Positions 43,201 to 51,559 of a stretch of DNA of 61,804 bases are shown here, piece after piece. The translations under genes and the position numbers were made by a program. Source of the stretch: Methanocella sp. (GTDB taxonomy: Archaea; Halobacteriota; Methanocellia; Methanocellales; Methanocellaceae); contig NZ_DATJPM010000095.1 in the NCBI RefSeq assembly GCF_035506375.1, positions 1-61,804 on the forward strand, written 5' to 3'. How positions within the stretch are numbered: position 1 is the stretch's first letter; each line of letters opens with the position of its first letter. The notes beneath the pieces were generated by a model. That model ran no database searches. It was not told the origin of the DNA and saw nothing but the letters and a program-made list of their open reading frames with translations.

Positions 43201-43545
43201 TTGCTAGGTCACCTATGGCAAATTCACCCATACATTAAAATTCATAGTTTATAAGATTTTTGTATGAAATCGGCACGGCGCCGGCAATATTATTCCGTTA
43301 TGGCAGGATTCTGCGATTTTTAGGTGATAAGACCGTATATCTATGTCCAGGTTAGGATTATGTGTAGATAATTTGGCATATAATAGCTTATAGGCCGTTA
43401 AAAATCGGAAATTGATATGTCGGGCCTAAAATGTCGGGACTATAATTTTCCCCCACACGAAGCGTGCCGAAAACGGCCCTATTTTCAGGCTTATTATCGG
43501 GAACTTATTAGGTCACACATTATTTGTATTTGATTAGAGTTGGGG
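43201..43545. other. gene-free intergenic region
   Basis: About 345 bases between divergent genes. It contains the ribosome-binding site of the citrate-synthase-like gene and AT-rich promoter-like segments, and repeated short TTAGGTGATAAG / TATTAGGTCACA words. I see no gene, RNA or clear repeat. Confidence 0.5.
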
Positions 43546-44034
43546 ATGATAGATTTGAAGAGACTATTTGCGATAGGGCTGATAGCGCTCATGCTATTGC
43601 TGGCCGTGCCCGCCACGGCGCAGACATCGAATAACCTTTTACAGACGCTCCAGAAGGACGGCTCGTTCACTAAGGTGATTTCACTATTCCATACGACGCA
43701 TCGGGATACGTCGCTGATCGTCGCCGGCCCGTTCACGGTCATCGCGCCGACGGACGACGCGTTCAATAAGCTGTCCGCGGCGGCCCAGAACGGCGTCATG
43801 TCGGACAGGTCGATCCAGAACGGCCTGACCAGGAATGCCATGATCTCGAGCAAGTATACGCTTGACCAGCTGGTAAGCATGGGCTATGCGAGAACGCTCG
43901 ACGGCCGGCGGCTGCCCGTGTCCAGGGGTAGCGATGGCACCGTCACCATCGGCTGGGCAAAAGTCGTGAAGCCCAATATAGAGGCCCGGAACGGAATTAT
44001 CCAGGGAGTTGACGCGATCATAATTCCGACGTGA
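43546..44034 (+). CDS. secreted fasciclin (FAS1)-domain protein
   Basis: About 162 residues with a signal peptide (LFAIGLIALMLLLAVPATA) then one FAS1 domain: GPFTVIAPTDDAFNKL (H1 box-like), GLTRNAMISSKYTLDQL, RRLPVSRGSDGTVTIG and NGIIQGVDAIIIPT (H2 box-like). FAS1 proteins mediate adhesion at the cell surface. ATG 43546 is preferred to the TTG at 43540. Confidence 0.88.
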   Translation: MIDLKRLFAIGLIALMLLLAVPATAQTSNNLLQTLQKDGSFTKVISLFHTTHRDTSLIVAGPFTVIAPTDDAFNKLSAAAQNGVMSDRSIQNGLTRNAMISSKYTLDQLVSMGYARTLDGRRLPVSRGSDGTVTIGWAKVVKPNIEARNGIIQGVDAIIIPT

Positions 44035-44090
44035 TCAGGGCATCATCAAAGCCCTTTTTTTAAAAAGGTCTTTTTATCAGGGATTTAGCC

Positions 44091-44554
44091 TTAAATTTTT
44101 ATATCTGTTCTTTCTATGACCGACTTCATTTGCTCGATAAATTCATCGGCGAAAGTAATGGCTTTTTCTGCTGACTCCTTACTATATATTGCGCCATAGT
44201 TCGCCTTATCCCGGAAGTCCATCGCCACCATGAAATCGTTCGCATATCCGGAGTTTAAAATGCCCAGCTCGACCAGACGCTTGAGAAAGTAAGACAGGCA
44301 CAGGTGGGCGTTATGCTTTCTATCCCGGTAGCCTTTTGAATATAAAGCCGCCCTCGCCGAGAGGAACATCGAATAATAGGCCTGGTGGTCGCCCACTTAT
44401 AGTTACCATCGCTAAAGCTCTTTTTTACCGTCGCCAGGTCCGTCATGGCTTCGCCGATCTCCTTATTTATCGCCTCACTCGCCGTATGGAAAGGCACGAC
44501 CTTTCCAAAATCCTTGCAGTCTCGAAAATTCCTCGGGAATCCCTTATCCATCAT
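44091..44554 (-). pseudogene. HEPN-domain protein gene with a frameshift (toxin of HEPN/MNT module)
   Basis: Two frames join into one HEPN protein of about 155 residues. The first, from 44554, gives MMDKGFPRNF...SDGNYKWAT and then becomes nonsense; the second gives QAYYSMFLSARAALYSKGY and continues to ERTDIKI. HEPN proteins typically read NYKWATxQAYYSMF, which needs one base restored near 44385-44392. It lies 21 bases after the MNT gene on the same strand. In HEPN/MNT pairs the HEPN partner is often the RNase toxin. A sequencing error is possible. Confidence 0.75.
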
Positions 44555-44575
44555 AACACCATAACACCCGTTTCT

Positions 44576-45142
44576 CTAAAGCAATCGAATCTTGTCCCGC
44601 TCGATATTTTCATAAAACATCCGATTATCCCGGTACAGGTCCGAATACTGGGCCCTCGTATAAAATACAAGGTTTACCTCCCGGCCCAGTTTTTCCATTA
44701 CGGCGTCTTTAATCTCTGCCAATTTCGCAGAGTCCGCCTCGCCGATTATCAAAAGGTCGATGTCGCTATCCTTATCATCCTCGCCCCGCGCCGCGGAGCC
44801 AAAAAGATATATTTCGGCATCATTCAGCGATATGCCCTCGATAGATTCTAAGATCTTCGCCGTATTGAGCAATACTTTAAATTGTCTTACCACCGGGCTG
44901 TCTTTATTTAATATATATTGAATGAACTTACCCCTTTTTTGTTCCACCAGCAAGCCATAATTCACATAAAATGATAGCCACTTCTTAGCAGTCAAGAATG
45001 ATAATTTCGGATTTACGGTTTCTTTAATCTCGTTTATAACCTCGATCTGGTACATATCCCTGCCCGGATCACGGATAAATAGCTCCAGGATTTGTATTCC
45101 GGCCGTTGACCCTAAAAAATCGGTAATCTGGCTCATGGTCAA
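44576..45142 (-). CDS. MNT nucleotidyltransferase with N-terminal wHTH (antitoxin)
   Basis: A 188-residue protein: an N-terminal winged-helix region (about 1-95) and a minimal nucleotidyltransferase domain with LFGSAARGEDDKDSDIDLLI. MNT proteins AMPylate their HEPN partner. The winged helix suggests it also represses its own promoter. Start TTG 45142 is preferred, because GAGGTGAT lies 8-9 bases upstream of it but 14-15 bases upstream of the ATG at 45136. Confidence 0.85.
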   Translation of the reverse strand: MTMSQITDFLGSTAGIQILELFIRDPGRDMYQIEVINEIKETVNPKLSFLTAKKWLSFYVNYGLLVEQKRGKFIQYILNKDSPVVRQFKVLLNTAKILESIEGISLNDAEIYLFGSAARGEDDKDSDIDLLIIGEADSAKLAEIKDAVMEKLGREVNLVFYTRAQYSDLYRDNRMFYENIERDKIRLL

Positions 45143-45185
45143 TAAATAAAATCACCTCATAATATTAATAAATAATAAATAACTT

Positions 45186-45243
45186 AAATTGATTTAAGTC
45201 ATACTATAAATCAGTTTAAGTCTTACTATAAATTGTTTTAACT
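45186..45243 (-). promoter_or_regulatory. 22-bp direct repeats, candidate MNT operator
   Basis: Tandem units at 45186-45207, 45208-45229 and a partial one at 45230-45243 share AAATYRNTTTAAGTC and TACTAT, with an exact 22-base step. The arms ACTTAAA TTGA TTTAAGT (45183-45200) form a palindrome. Read leftward each unit contains TTTATAGTA, a TATA-like box. They lie directly upstream of the MNT start. Confidence 0.7.
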
Positions 45244-45262
45244 TAGCCGGGCAATTACTCGT

Positions 45263-45781
45263 TTATTTTTTCTTGAGCAGGCCCAGGTAGAATCTTGCGT
45301 GGTCGAAGGCCGGGTTTATCTTTAACGCCGTCTGATATTCCTTTTCAGCCTCTGTCAACTCGCCCATCTCGAACAGCGCGTAGCCCCGGTTGAAGTGCAA
45401 CGTCGCATTATCCGGCTCGATTCGGAGGGCTTCATCATATTCTTTAATGGCTCCTGCCCTATCGCCCTTAACGATGAGCGCCGTGCCCAGATTATTGTGG
45501 TAATTCATGTTCGCAGGGTTGAGGCGGATCGCTTCCCGGTACTCGCGAATGGCATCGTCTAGCCGCTTCGTCTTACGGTAGACCAGGCCCAGGTTGTAGT
45601 GGGCCTCGGCATTGCCAGGGTCCTTTTCCAGGGCGGCCCGGTATTCCTCGATGGCTTCGTCGACAAGGCCCATCGATAAAAGAGCGTTGCCTTCCATGAG
45701 GTGGGATTCGGCGTCCATGTCGCAGGAACGTTTTTTAGGCTGACGGGCGCCGGGGCTGGATGGGTGGGGGTCCTCACACAT
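45263..45781 (-). CDS. tetratricopeptide-repeat protein
   Basis: A 172-residue protein with four TPR units (DAIEEYRAALEKDPGNAEAHYNLG, DAIREYREAIRLNPANMNYHNN, GAIKEYDEALRIEPDNATLHFN and a last EAEKEYQTALKINPAFDHARFY). Likely a protein-interaction scaffold. TATA-like GATAAAAAC near 45804-45812 sits about 25 bases before ATG 45781, suggesting a leaderless start there; ATG 45718 is the alternative and would begin directly at the TPR region. Confidence 0.85.
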   Translation of the reverse strand: MCEDPHPSSPGARQPKKRSCDMDAESHLMEGNALLSMGLVDEAIEEYRAALEKDPGNAEAHYNLGLVYRKTKRLDDAIREYREAIRLNPANMNYHNNLGTALIVKGDRAGAIKEYDEALRIEPDNATLHFNRGYALFEMGELTEAEKEYQTALKINPAFDHARFYLGLLKKK

Positions 45782-45840
45782 AATAGGCAGTTAGGCAGGA
45801 AGGGATAAAAACTTTCCATTATTTAATCAAATATTAAATT

Positions 45841-45973
45841 GTTCATTCATTGTGCCATTGTTCCCTTTGTGCCCTATTACACAATGAACCGGGCTTTGTG
45901 TTCTTCGTGCTCTTAAATTATAAAAAAGAACTTTGTGGGCCTTTGTGACCATTGTGCCATTGTGGTGGAAACC
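45841..45973. repeat. half copy of the P1 repeat
   Basis: This stretch aligns along its length with 13288-13432 (GTTCATTC, AATGAACC, GGCTTTGTGT, GTGGGCCT blocks). Only one arm is present, so it cannot form the large palindrome. It fills the 224-base gap upstream of the TPR gene and downstream of the TrmB gene. Confidence 0.75.
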
Positions 45974-46005
45974 GATACCTACCAAAAATAAGTCCAATAC
46001 CCGTC

Positions 46006-46809
46006 CTATTCCGACTTCTTCTCGTAGGGCACGGTATTCTGCCACGTGTTCTCGAACATGGTCTTCATCATCTTCGTGAGCTCGGCCTGGTTGATCCAGA
46101 TGCCCGTCTCCTTGCCCGTCGCCTTAAAATCGTCGTCGAAGAACTCGGCGAACAGCACTTCGCTCTCGTCCAGAAGCACGACGCGGATATATGGTAATCG
46201 GTCGATGTGCCGCAGCTCCACTATCTGCGAGAGCTTGAACGCGAAGTCCTCGACTTCCGGCGTCACCGGGGCGATGAACCTGACGCGGATGTCCTTGTTT
46301 CGGAATTCCGAGGCCCTGTCGCTGAAATACTTGTAAAAGCGTACCAGGCCGTTGGCGGTGGTCATGATGTCGCACGTGTGCTCGCACCGGGAGAACATCT
46401 CGTCCACGAGCTTGTAGACGTTCTGCCGGCCATAATACAATAAGACGATTGACTGGTGATTTGTGGGGATGGCCTCTTTGGGCTTAATCTCGGACAGGAG
46501 CTCCTCGCGGGCATTACGCAAATACGACAATTGCTTCTCCTGCTCCTCCATGAGCAGGTCCATGCCCTCATCCAAAGGCACAGCCCGGTAGCGGTTCACT
46601 GCCTCCGGTATGACAGTGACGAGCCCGCGCATCTGCAGCGCCTTCAGCACCGAGTAGGTGTGCGGCCTCGGGATGTCGGCGTACTTCGAGACCTTGCTGG
46701 CTTCGAGCCCGCCCTTGACGATCAAAGTCAGATAGACCCTCGCTTCGTACTCGGTCAGCCCGAACATGCTCATTTTCGAGAGCGTTTTTTCATCGAACGG
46801 CTGGTTCAT
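46006..46809 (-). CDS. TrmB-family transcriptional regulator
   Basis: About 267 residues from ATG 46809 (a longer start at 46836 is possible). N-terminal winged helix (FGLTEYEARVYLTLIVKGGLEASKVSKYADIPRPHTYSVLKALQMRGLV), a coiled-coil linker (EEQEKQLSYLRNAREELLSEI) and a C-terminal sensor region. TrmB regulators control sugar and other transport genes in archaea. It is divergent from the carrier gene at 46901, which it probably regulates. Confidence 0.88.
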   Translation of the reverse strand: MNQPFDEKTLSKMSMFGLTEYEARVYLTLIVKGGLEASKVSKYADIPRPHTYSVLKALQMRGLVTVIPEAVNRYRAVPLDEGMDLLMEEQEKQLSYLRNAREELLSEIKPKEAIPTNHQSIVLLYYGRQNVYKLVDEMFSRCEHTCDIMTTANGLVRFYKYFSDRASEFRNKDIRVRFIAPVTPEVEDFAFKLSQIVELRHIDRLPYIRVVLLDESEVLFAEFFDDDFKATGKETGIWINQAELTKMMKTMFENTWQNTVPYEKKSE

Positions 46810-46835
46810 GGTGCTACAGACAGTCACGTTATACA

Positions 46836-46900
46836 TCTTTATATAAAAAACATTCCGACCATTTATTTGGTTATTAATCGTTTAAAAAAGGGTGTTAGAT
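46836..46900. promoter_or_regulatory. divergent promoter of trmB-like and permease genes
   Basis: The sequence CTTTATATAAAAAA (about 46837-46850) reads as a TATA box on both strands (palindromic TTTATATAAA). It lies about 30 bases before the TrmB start and about 55 before the permease start. A shared control region is likely; no operator is certain. Confidence 0.5.
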
Positions 46901-48754
46901 ATGGACCTCATAGGGTTAGGACTTTCAATACTTCCCCTCATCGTCGTGTTCCTGGGGATCGTATGGCTTAAGAAATCGGGAGCTATTATGGTGATCGTGG
47001 GGCTGGTGCTGACCGCCCTCATCTGCTGGGCGTACTTCAAGACCGACCCAACGATCATCGTCGGCGGCACGCTCTATGGCATCGTGAAGTCGTTCGGCAT
47101 ATCCGTCGCCGTCGTCTTCGCCATGTTCATGGTCTTCCTCATGCAAATAACGGGAGCCCTGGGCCGCATCTCGGATGCAGTCCATAACATCGCCGGCACG
47201 AAAGAGGAAAAGGCGCTGTTCGTGGGCATGGGCTTCGGATCGTTCGTCACTGCCCTGGGCCTGGTGGCGCCGACGCTGTTCCCGCCGCTGCTCGTGGCCA
47301 TGGGGTTCTCGCCGCTGGCGGCCATCGCGATAGCGTGTTTGGGCTATGACCCGCTCTGCTCGTTTGCGTTACTTTCTCTGCCTATCACGGCGCCCGTGGG
47401 CGCGGCCAACAGCATGGGAATCCCCATCACGGTGCAGTCCTTTGCCATGAACATCGCCATCTTCCTGCCCGTCATCAGCGTAGGCTTCGCGTTCGCCATC
47501 CTCTACGTGGTCGGCAAGATGGAGGCCGTCAAGAGGTCATGGCTCCCCGCCCTGCTGTCCGGCCTTGTCATCTCGCTGTCGGCCATCGCCCTCATCTACT
47601 GGAACCTGGTGCCGATCAGCATCGTGGGCGTCATCGCCGGTGCGCTGTCGATGGCATCCCTGTTCACGTATAACACCCTCAAGGCCGCCCAGGCGGGTAA
47701 AGCCGGAAGTACGCTGCCCATGACGGCCGCGAAGGTCGCCGGGCTCTGGGTCGTCATCCTGGCCGTCCTGGCGGTGCTCGCCGTGTCCTATAGCATCAAG
47801 TTCAGCCTGGCACCGGGACTTTTAACGCTCCTGTTGATGACGCCGGTGATCGTGCTGGCCATCGCAGTCCTCGCCGTCCGGATATACCGGGCCCTTACGG
47901 CCCCGAAGCCGGCGAAGATTGCGACCGATGGCGGTATGGGCACGAAGAGCGTGCCTATCACGAGCCTGCTGAAGTCCCTGTCGCCCTGGCTCATCCTGAT
48001 CTATTTAGTCAGTATCGTGGGAGTGCCCCAGATAGCGGCCTACCTGAATGCCCTGCCTGGGAGCCTGGAGGTCTGGACTTTCTTCGCAAACCAGTCCATC
48101 GACCTGAACTTCCTGAGCCAGGCATATACCTGGATCTTCGTCGCCGCCATCATCGGCATCTTCACGCTCGACGCGAAGGGAGGCCAGGTCGTCAAGGCCC
48201 TGGACATGACGGTTCGGCGCCTGTGGGGGCCTTTCCTGACGTACAGCCTGTTCTTCTCCGTCGCCTACCTGATGTACTTCTCGGGCGGCGTCATAGCGCA
48301 CAGTATGGTCAACGGCGTGGATACGGCGAAGCTCGTCCTGCCCGACCTCGTGAAGTCGCCCGACGCGAACATGGACGCGCTCATCGGCCTGGCGCTGGCG
48401 GGCTTATTCGGCGCCTACTACGGGCTCGTCGCCCCCATTCCGGGCTTTATCGGCGCGGTAATAGGCGGCAGTGAAACCTCGTCCAACGTCATGTTCGCCA
48501 AGATCCAGAACGTGGCGGTGACCAACACCATCGGCGCCGCCAAGTACCCCCTGGCCTTCGGCTCGCTCGCCGTCGCGGGCGGCATCGCCAGTGCCATTAC
48601 GCCGGCAAAGATCACCAACGCCTGTGCGACTTTGGGAGAAAGCGGCGAGATGGAAAGTAAGGCCATGGCGACCAACATGTGGGTGGCCATCGCGCTGACG
48701 GCCATCACGTGCGTGATGACGCTGCTGTTCCTGAAAATTGGAATCGGGTTCTAG
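46901..48754 (+). CDS. L-lactate permease family carrier (LctP-like)
   Basis: A 617-residue membrane protein with about 13 helices and an LctP-like start (GIVWLKKSGAIMVIVGLVL). The conserved loop GALGRISDAVHNIAGTKEEKALFVGMGFGSF and YDPLCSFALLSLPITAPVGAANSMGIP is typical of the lactate/glycolate permease family. In a methanogen, lactate or another organic acid could feed synthesis; the substrate is not certain. ATG 46901 follows GGTG at 46890-46893. A GTG at 46892 is an alternative. Confidence 0.88.
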   Translation: MDLIGLGLSILPLIVVFLGIVWLKKSGAIMVIVGLVLTALICWAYFKTDPTIIVGGTLYGIVKSFGISVAVVFAMFMVFLMQITGALGRISDAVHNIAGTKEEKALFVGMGFGSFVTALGLVAPTLFPPLLVAMGFSPLAAIAIACLGYDPLCSFALLSLPITAPVGAANSMGIPITVQSFAMNIAIFLPVISVGFAFAILYVVGKMEAVKRSWLPALLSGLVISLSAIALIYWNLVPISIVGVIAGALSMASLFTYNTLKAAQAGKAGSTLPMTAAKVAGLWVVILAVLAVLAVSYSIKFSLAPGLLTLLLMTPVIVLAIAVLAVRIYRALTAPKPAKIATDGGMGTKSVPITSLLKSLSPWLILIYLVSIVGVPQIAAYLNALPGSLEVWTFFANQSIDLNFLSQAYTWIFVAAIIGIFTLDAKGGQVVKALDMTVRRLWGPFLTYSLFFSVAYLMYFSGGVIAHSMVNGVDTAKLVLPDLVKSPDANMDALIGLALAGLFGAYYGLVAPIPGFIGAVIGGSETSSNVMFAKIQNVAVTNTIGAAKYPLAFGSLAVAGGIASAITPAKITNACATLGESGEMESKAMATNMWVAIALTAITCVMTLLFLKIGIGF

Positions 48755-48808
48755 GTTAATATAGGGAAGCTGGGAGACCTGGCTTCCCTATGGATTTGTT
48801 TTTTTATA

Positions 48809-49435
48809 CAAAGCTGACAGAGGCACTATTCTCACCACAATGGCCAGTGGTTCCGTGCTTGTTTAGTAGTCCTTTGCCCTATTTTCCACTTTAGTACTGC
48901 CCGTCGGTTTTTCAACACGAAAACACGAATTCTTTTATATCCCACGTAAGGGCACTAAAATCACTAAGGTCCATGCCTTGTGTTTAAAACACGAAACAAC
49001 CTCTCCAATGGCACTAAAGCGCTAAATGATTGAAACACGAGAACGGCATGACCCTTATGCTTTATTTTATATGCTTTTTCTAGTGTTTCTATTAATTTAG
49101 CGAGGCCCGTGCCTTTGGGAGGTTGTTTAGTGTTTTGACGTGAAAGCATCCACTTTAGTGTGGTTCGTGCCCCTTACGTGGGACTAAAAAGTCTTTCGTG
49201 TTTTCGTGTTGAAAAACCGGACAAATCAGCGAGCGACACAAACAAAGGACAAACGATAACATAACAAACACGGAACCACTGGCCATTCGTATGAAAATGT
49301 AAATTACCGGCATACGTCAGACACGTGAAACAAGCACCTAAAAACAGCTTATTTTCATAATTTATGCCTGAACCAGCAATTCATCAAAGTTTGTGGTGAA
49401 AATAGTGCCTCTGTACACTCAGTGGGCTTAAGATC
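48809..49435. repeat. nested palindrome: P1 ends around a P2 element
   Basis: The outer parts resemble the ends of the P1 element (GAGGCACTATT at 48816-48826 and its inverse near 49404-49414). Inside them 48841-48863 and 49263-49285 are 23-bp inverted repeats with one mismatch, and inside those lies P2 copy 2. It fills the whole 682-base gap between the permease and the membrane protein; no gene is seen. Confidence 0.8.
48906..49218. repeat. 313-bp palindromic repeat, P2 family, copy 2
   Basis: Perfect 24-bp inverted ends at 48906-48929 and 49195-49218 (GGTTTTTCAACAC...). The reverse complement is homologous along its length to 14812-15125, with internal inverted blocks CCCACGTAAGGGCAC and AACCTCCC. 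So the two copies lie in opposite orientation. Confidence 0.85.
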
Positions 49436-49436
49436 A

Positions 49437-50117
49437 TCAAAGCACTTTATAGATCGTCACGTTATCTTCCACGAACACCGGCTCGAAGTAGAGCGTATCC
49501 TGGAATTTCGTATAGTTCACGTCTTCCTTCGGTAGCCACCAGCCGGTGTACAGGCCGCGGTAAGGCACGAACACGTAGTCGGCCTTCTCCAGCTTCGCCA
49601 GGTCGCGCGCATAGCGGGCGTCATCCGTCTTGTAGATGTCGTTCGTGTGGGTCATCATGCTGATGGGGTCGGGAGCGTTGGCCCAGTCGCCGCCCTCGGT
49701 CGAGACCCGGCATGTCATGCCCATGATGAGCTCGGCGCCGAAGATATCGGCCACGAACTTATCGCTCTCCGCCGTATTATTCAGTATCCACCTCGTGGAG
49801 TTGAATTCGCCCGGCCCCACGACGGGATCATAGTAAAAATCGCAGTCGTACTTAACTTCCGGAAGCGGGAGCATCATGTTCTTGTTCTTATCCGGCGGCA
49901 GCCGGTCCAGGACGCTCTGTACCCAGTTATCCAGGGACTTCGGCAGGTGCGCCCGCACGTCGTCAAGATGTATCTGGAATGGCCAGAAGTACGCGAAAAA
50001 GAGCATGGCCAGGAATAAGGTTAGTACCGCCGCATACTTCCAGGGTGCCATAATAAAGCGGCTTATGGCCCGCTTTATAATAAAGTTTGCCGGAGCCTTT
50101 ATGTTTTTATGCCGCAA
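49437..50117 (-). CDS. membrane-anchored protein resembling the C-terminal domain of a GT39-type glycosyltransferase
   Basis: A 226-residue protein with one N-terminal transmembrane helix (about 28-47) and an extracytoplasmic domain with many Asn and Tyr. The tail KADYVFVPYRGLYTGWWLPKEDVNYTKF...YFEPVFVEDNVTIYKVL resembles the soluble end of membrane glycosyltransferases of the dolichol-mannose type. The many-helix catalytic part is missing, so it may be a remnant or a stand-alone surface protein. It is divergent from pgk. Confidence 0.65.
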   Translation of the reverse strand: MRHKNIKAPANFIIKRAISRFIMAPWKYAAVLTLFLAMLFFAYFWPFQIHLDDVRAHLPKSLDNWVQSVLDRLPPDKNKNMMLPLPEVKYDCDFYYDPVVGPGEFNSTRWILNNTAESDKFVADIFGAELIMGMTCRVSTEGGDWANAPDPISMMTHTNDIYKTDDARYARDLAKLEKADYVFVPYRGLYTGWWLPKEDVNYTKFQDTLYFEPVFVEDNVTIYKVL

Positions 50118-50225
50118 TATAGGGTATTCGACCGTTTACATAGCTATCGATAGCCTCCGCGGCGTGAAAAAGCCGGAGAAAATCATATAACAATATCGAC
50201 TAAATATGCATGGGATGTAAAGCGT

Positions 50226-51464
50226 ATGGAACGCGATTATTGTACGATGGATGACTTTGACCTGGATGGAAAGACCGTGATCTTACGAGCGGAATTCAAC
50301 TCGCCCATAGGGCCCGACGGTAAGATACTCGACGACAAGCGGATCCGCGAAAGCGTGCCCACGATCAAGGGCCTCGAAGACTCGAAGGTCGTCCTCATCG
50401 CACACCAGAGCCGGCCCGGCAAGAAGGATTTCACCACGCTGGACCAGCACGCGAAGCACCTGCAGCGCTACGTGAAGCAGGATGTCCACTACGTGGACGA
50501 TATTTTCGGCTCCCACGCCAGGGAGGCCATCGTCGAGGCCGAAGCCGGCGACATCGTCATGCTCGAGAACGTGCGCTTTTACTCCGAGGAAGTGCTCGAG
50601 CTGAATCCCGAGGTGGCCGCTAAAACAATTATGATCAAGAAGCTCGCCCCGCTGGCCCAGGTGTTCCTCAACGACGCGTTCGGCGCCTCCCACCGCTCCC
50701 AGGACTCGCTCGTGGGCTTTACGCCCCTGCTCCCGTCGGGCGCGGGCAAGCTCATGCAAAAGGAGATCGACTCGCTGACTGAGGCCCTCCGTGGAGGCGG
50801 GGAAGTCAACTATGTCCTGGGCGGCGCCAAGGTGGACGACAGCATCAGCGTCACCATGAATGTGCTTGAGAAGGGCATCGCCAGCAAGGTGCTGGCGACG
50901 GGCGTCGTGGCGAACGTATTCCTGGCCGCGAGCGGCGTCAACATCGGCAAGCCCAGCTACGATTTCCTGGAAAAGAACGAGCTCAGCGGCGAAATACCGA
51001 GGGCGAAGGAGATCCTGCAGAAATTCGACGGCAAGGTCCTGCTGCCCAGCGACGTGGCCATCAACAAGGACGGCAAGCGGGTCGAGATCAACGTTAAGCA
51101 GCTGCCGACCGATTACCCGATCATGGACATCGGCCACGAGACCATCGCGAACTTCTCCGACATCATCCGGCACTCGGATAAGGTCATATTGAACGGCCCC
51201 GCGGGCGTTTTCGAGAACCCCGAGTTCGGCACCGGCACCCGTGATATACTGATGGCGGCCACGAAGGCGAAGTTCTCTATTGTCGGCGGAGGCCACAGCT
51301 CCGCGGCGGTCGAAGAGATGGGCATCGAGGACAAGATCACCCATGTCTCCACGGGCGGCGGCGCGGCCATCGACTTCTTAAGCGGCAAGACCATGCCCGC
51401 CATCGACGCGCTAAAAGCGGCCAAAAAGAGAATGATGGAACACGTAAGAGCAAGGGCTCACTGA
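50226..51464 (+). CDS. pgk: phosphoglycerate kinase
   Basis: A 412-residue enzyme of glycolysis and gluconeogenesis: FDLDGKTVILRAEFNSPIGPDGKI (substrate arm), VLIAHQSRPGKKDF, FLNDAFGASHRSQDSL, NYVLGGAKVDDSI and VSTGGGAAIDFLSGK. It moves phosphate from 1,3-bisphosphoglycerate to ADP. No glycolysis partner is adjacent. T-rich runs at 51469-51482 form a likely terminator. Confidence 0.95.
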   Translation: MERDYCTMDDFDLDGKTVILRAEFNSPIGPDGKILDDKRIRESVPTIKGLEDSKVVLIAHQSRPGKKDFTTLDQHAKHLQRYVKQDVHYVDDIFGSHAREAIVEAEAGDIVMLENVRFYSEEVLELNPEVAAKTIMIKKLAPLAQVFLNDAFGASHRSQDSLVGFTPLLPSGAGKLMQKEIDSLTEALRGGGEVNYVLGGAKVDDSISVTMNVLEKGIASKVLATGVVANVFLAASGVNIGKPSYDFLEKNELSGEIPRAKEILQKFDGKVLLPSDVAINKDGKRVEINVKQLPTDYPIMDIGHETIANFSDIIRHSDKVILNGPAGVFENPEFGTGTRDILMAATKAKFSIVGGGHSSAAVEEMGIEDKITHVSTGGGAAIDFLSGKTMPAIDALKAAKKRMMEHVRARAH

Positions 51465-51559
51465 CTACTTTTTTACTTTTTTACCACTATCTCTGACTCA
51501 TCGTATCAGGAATATTTATCATATAATAAATTAAACTTGGTGGATTAAGGTAGGGTCTA

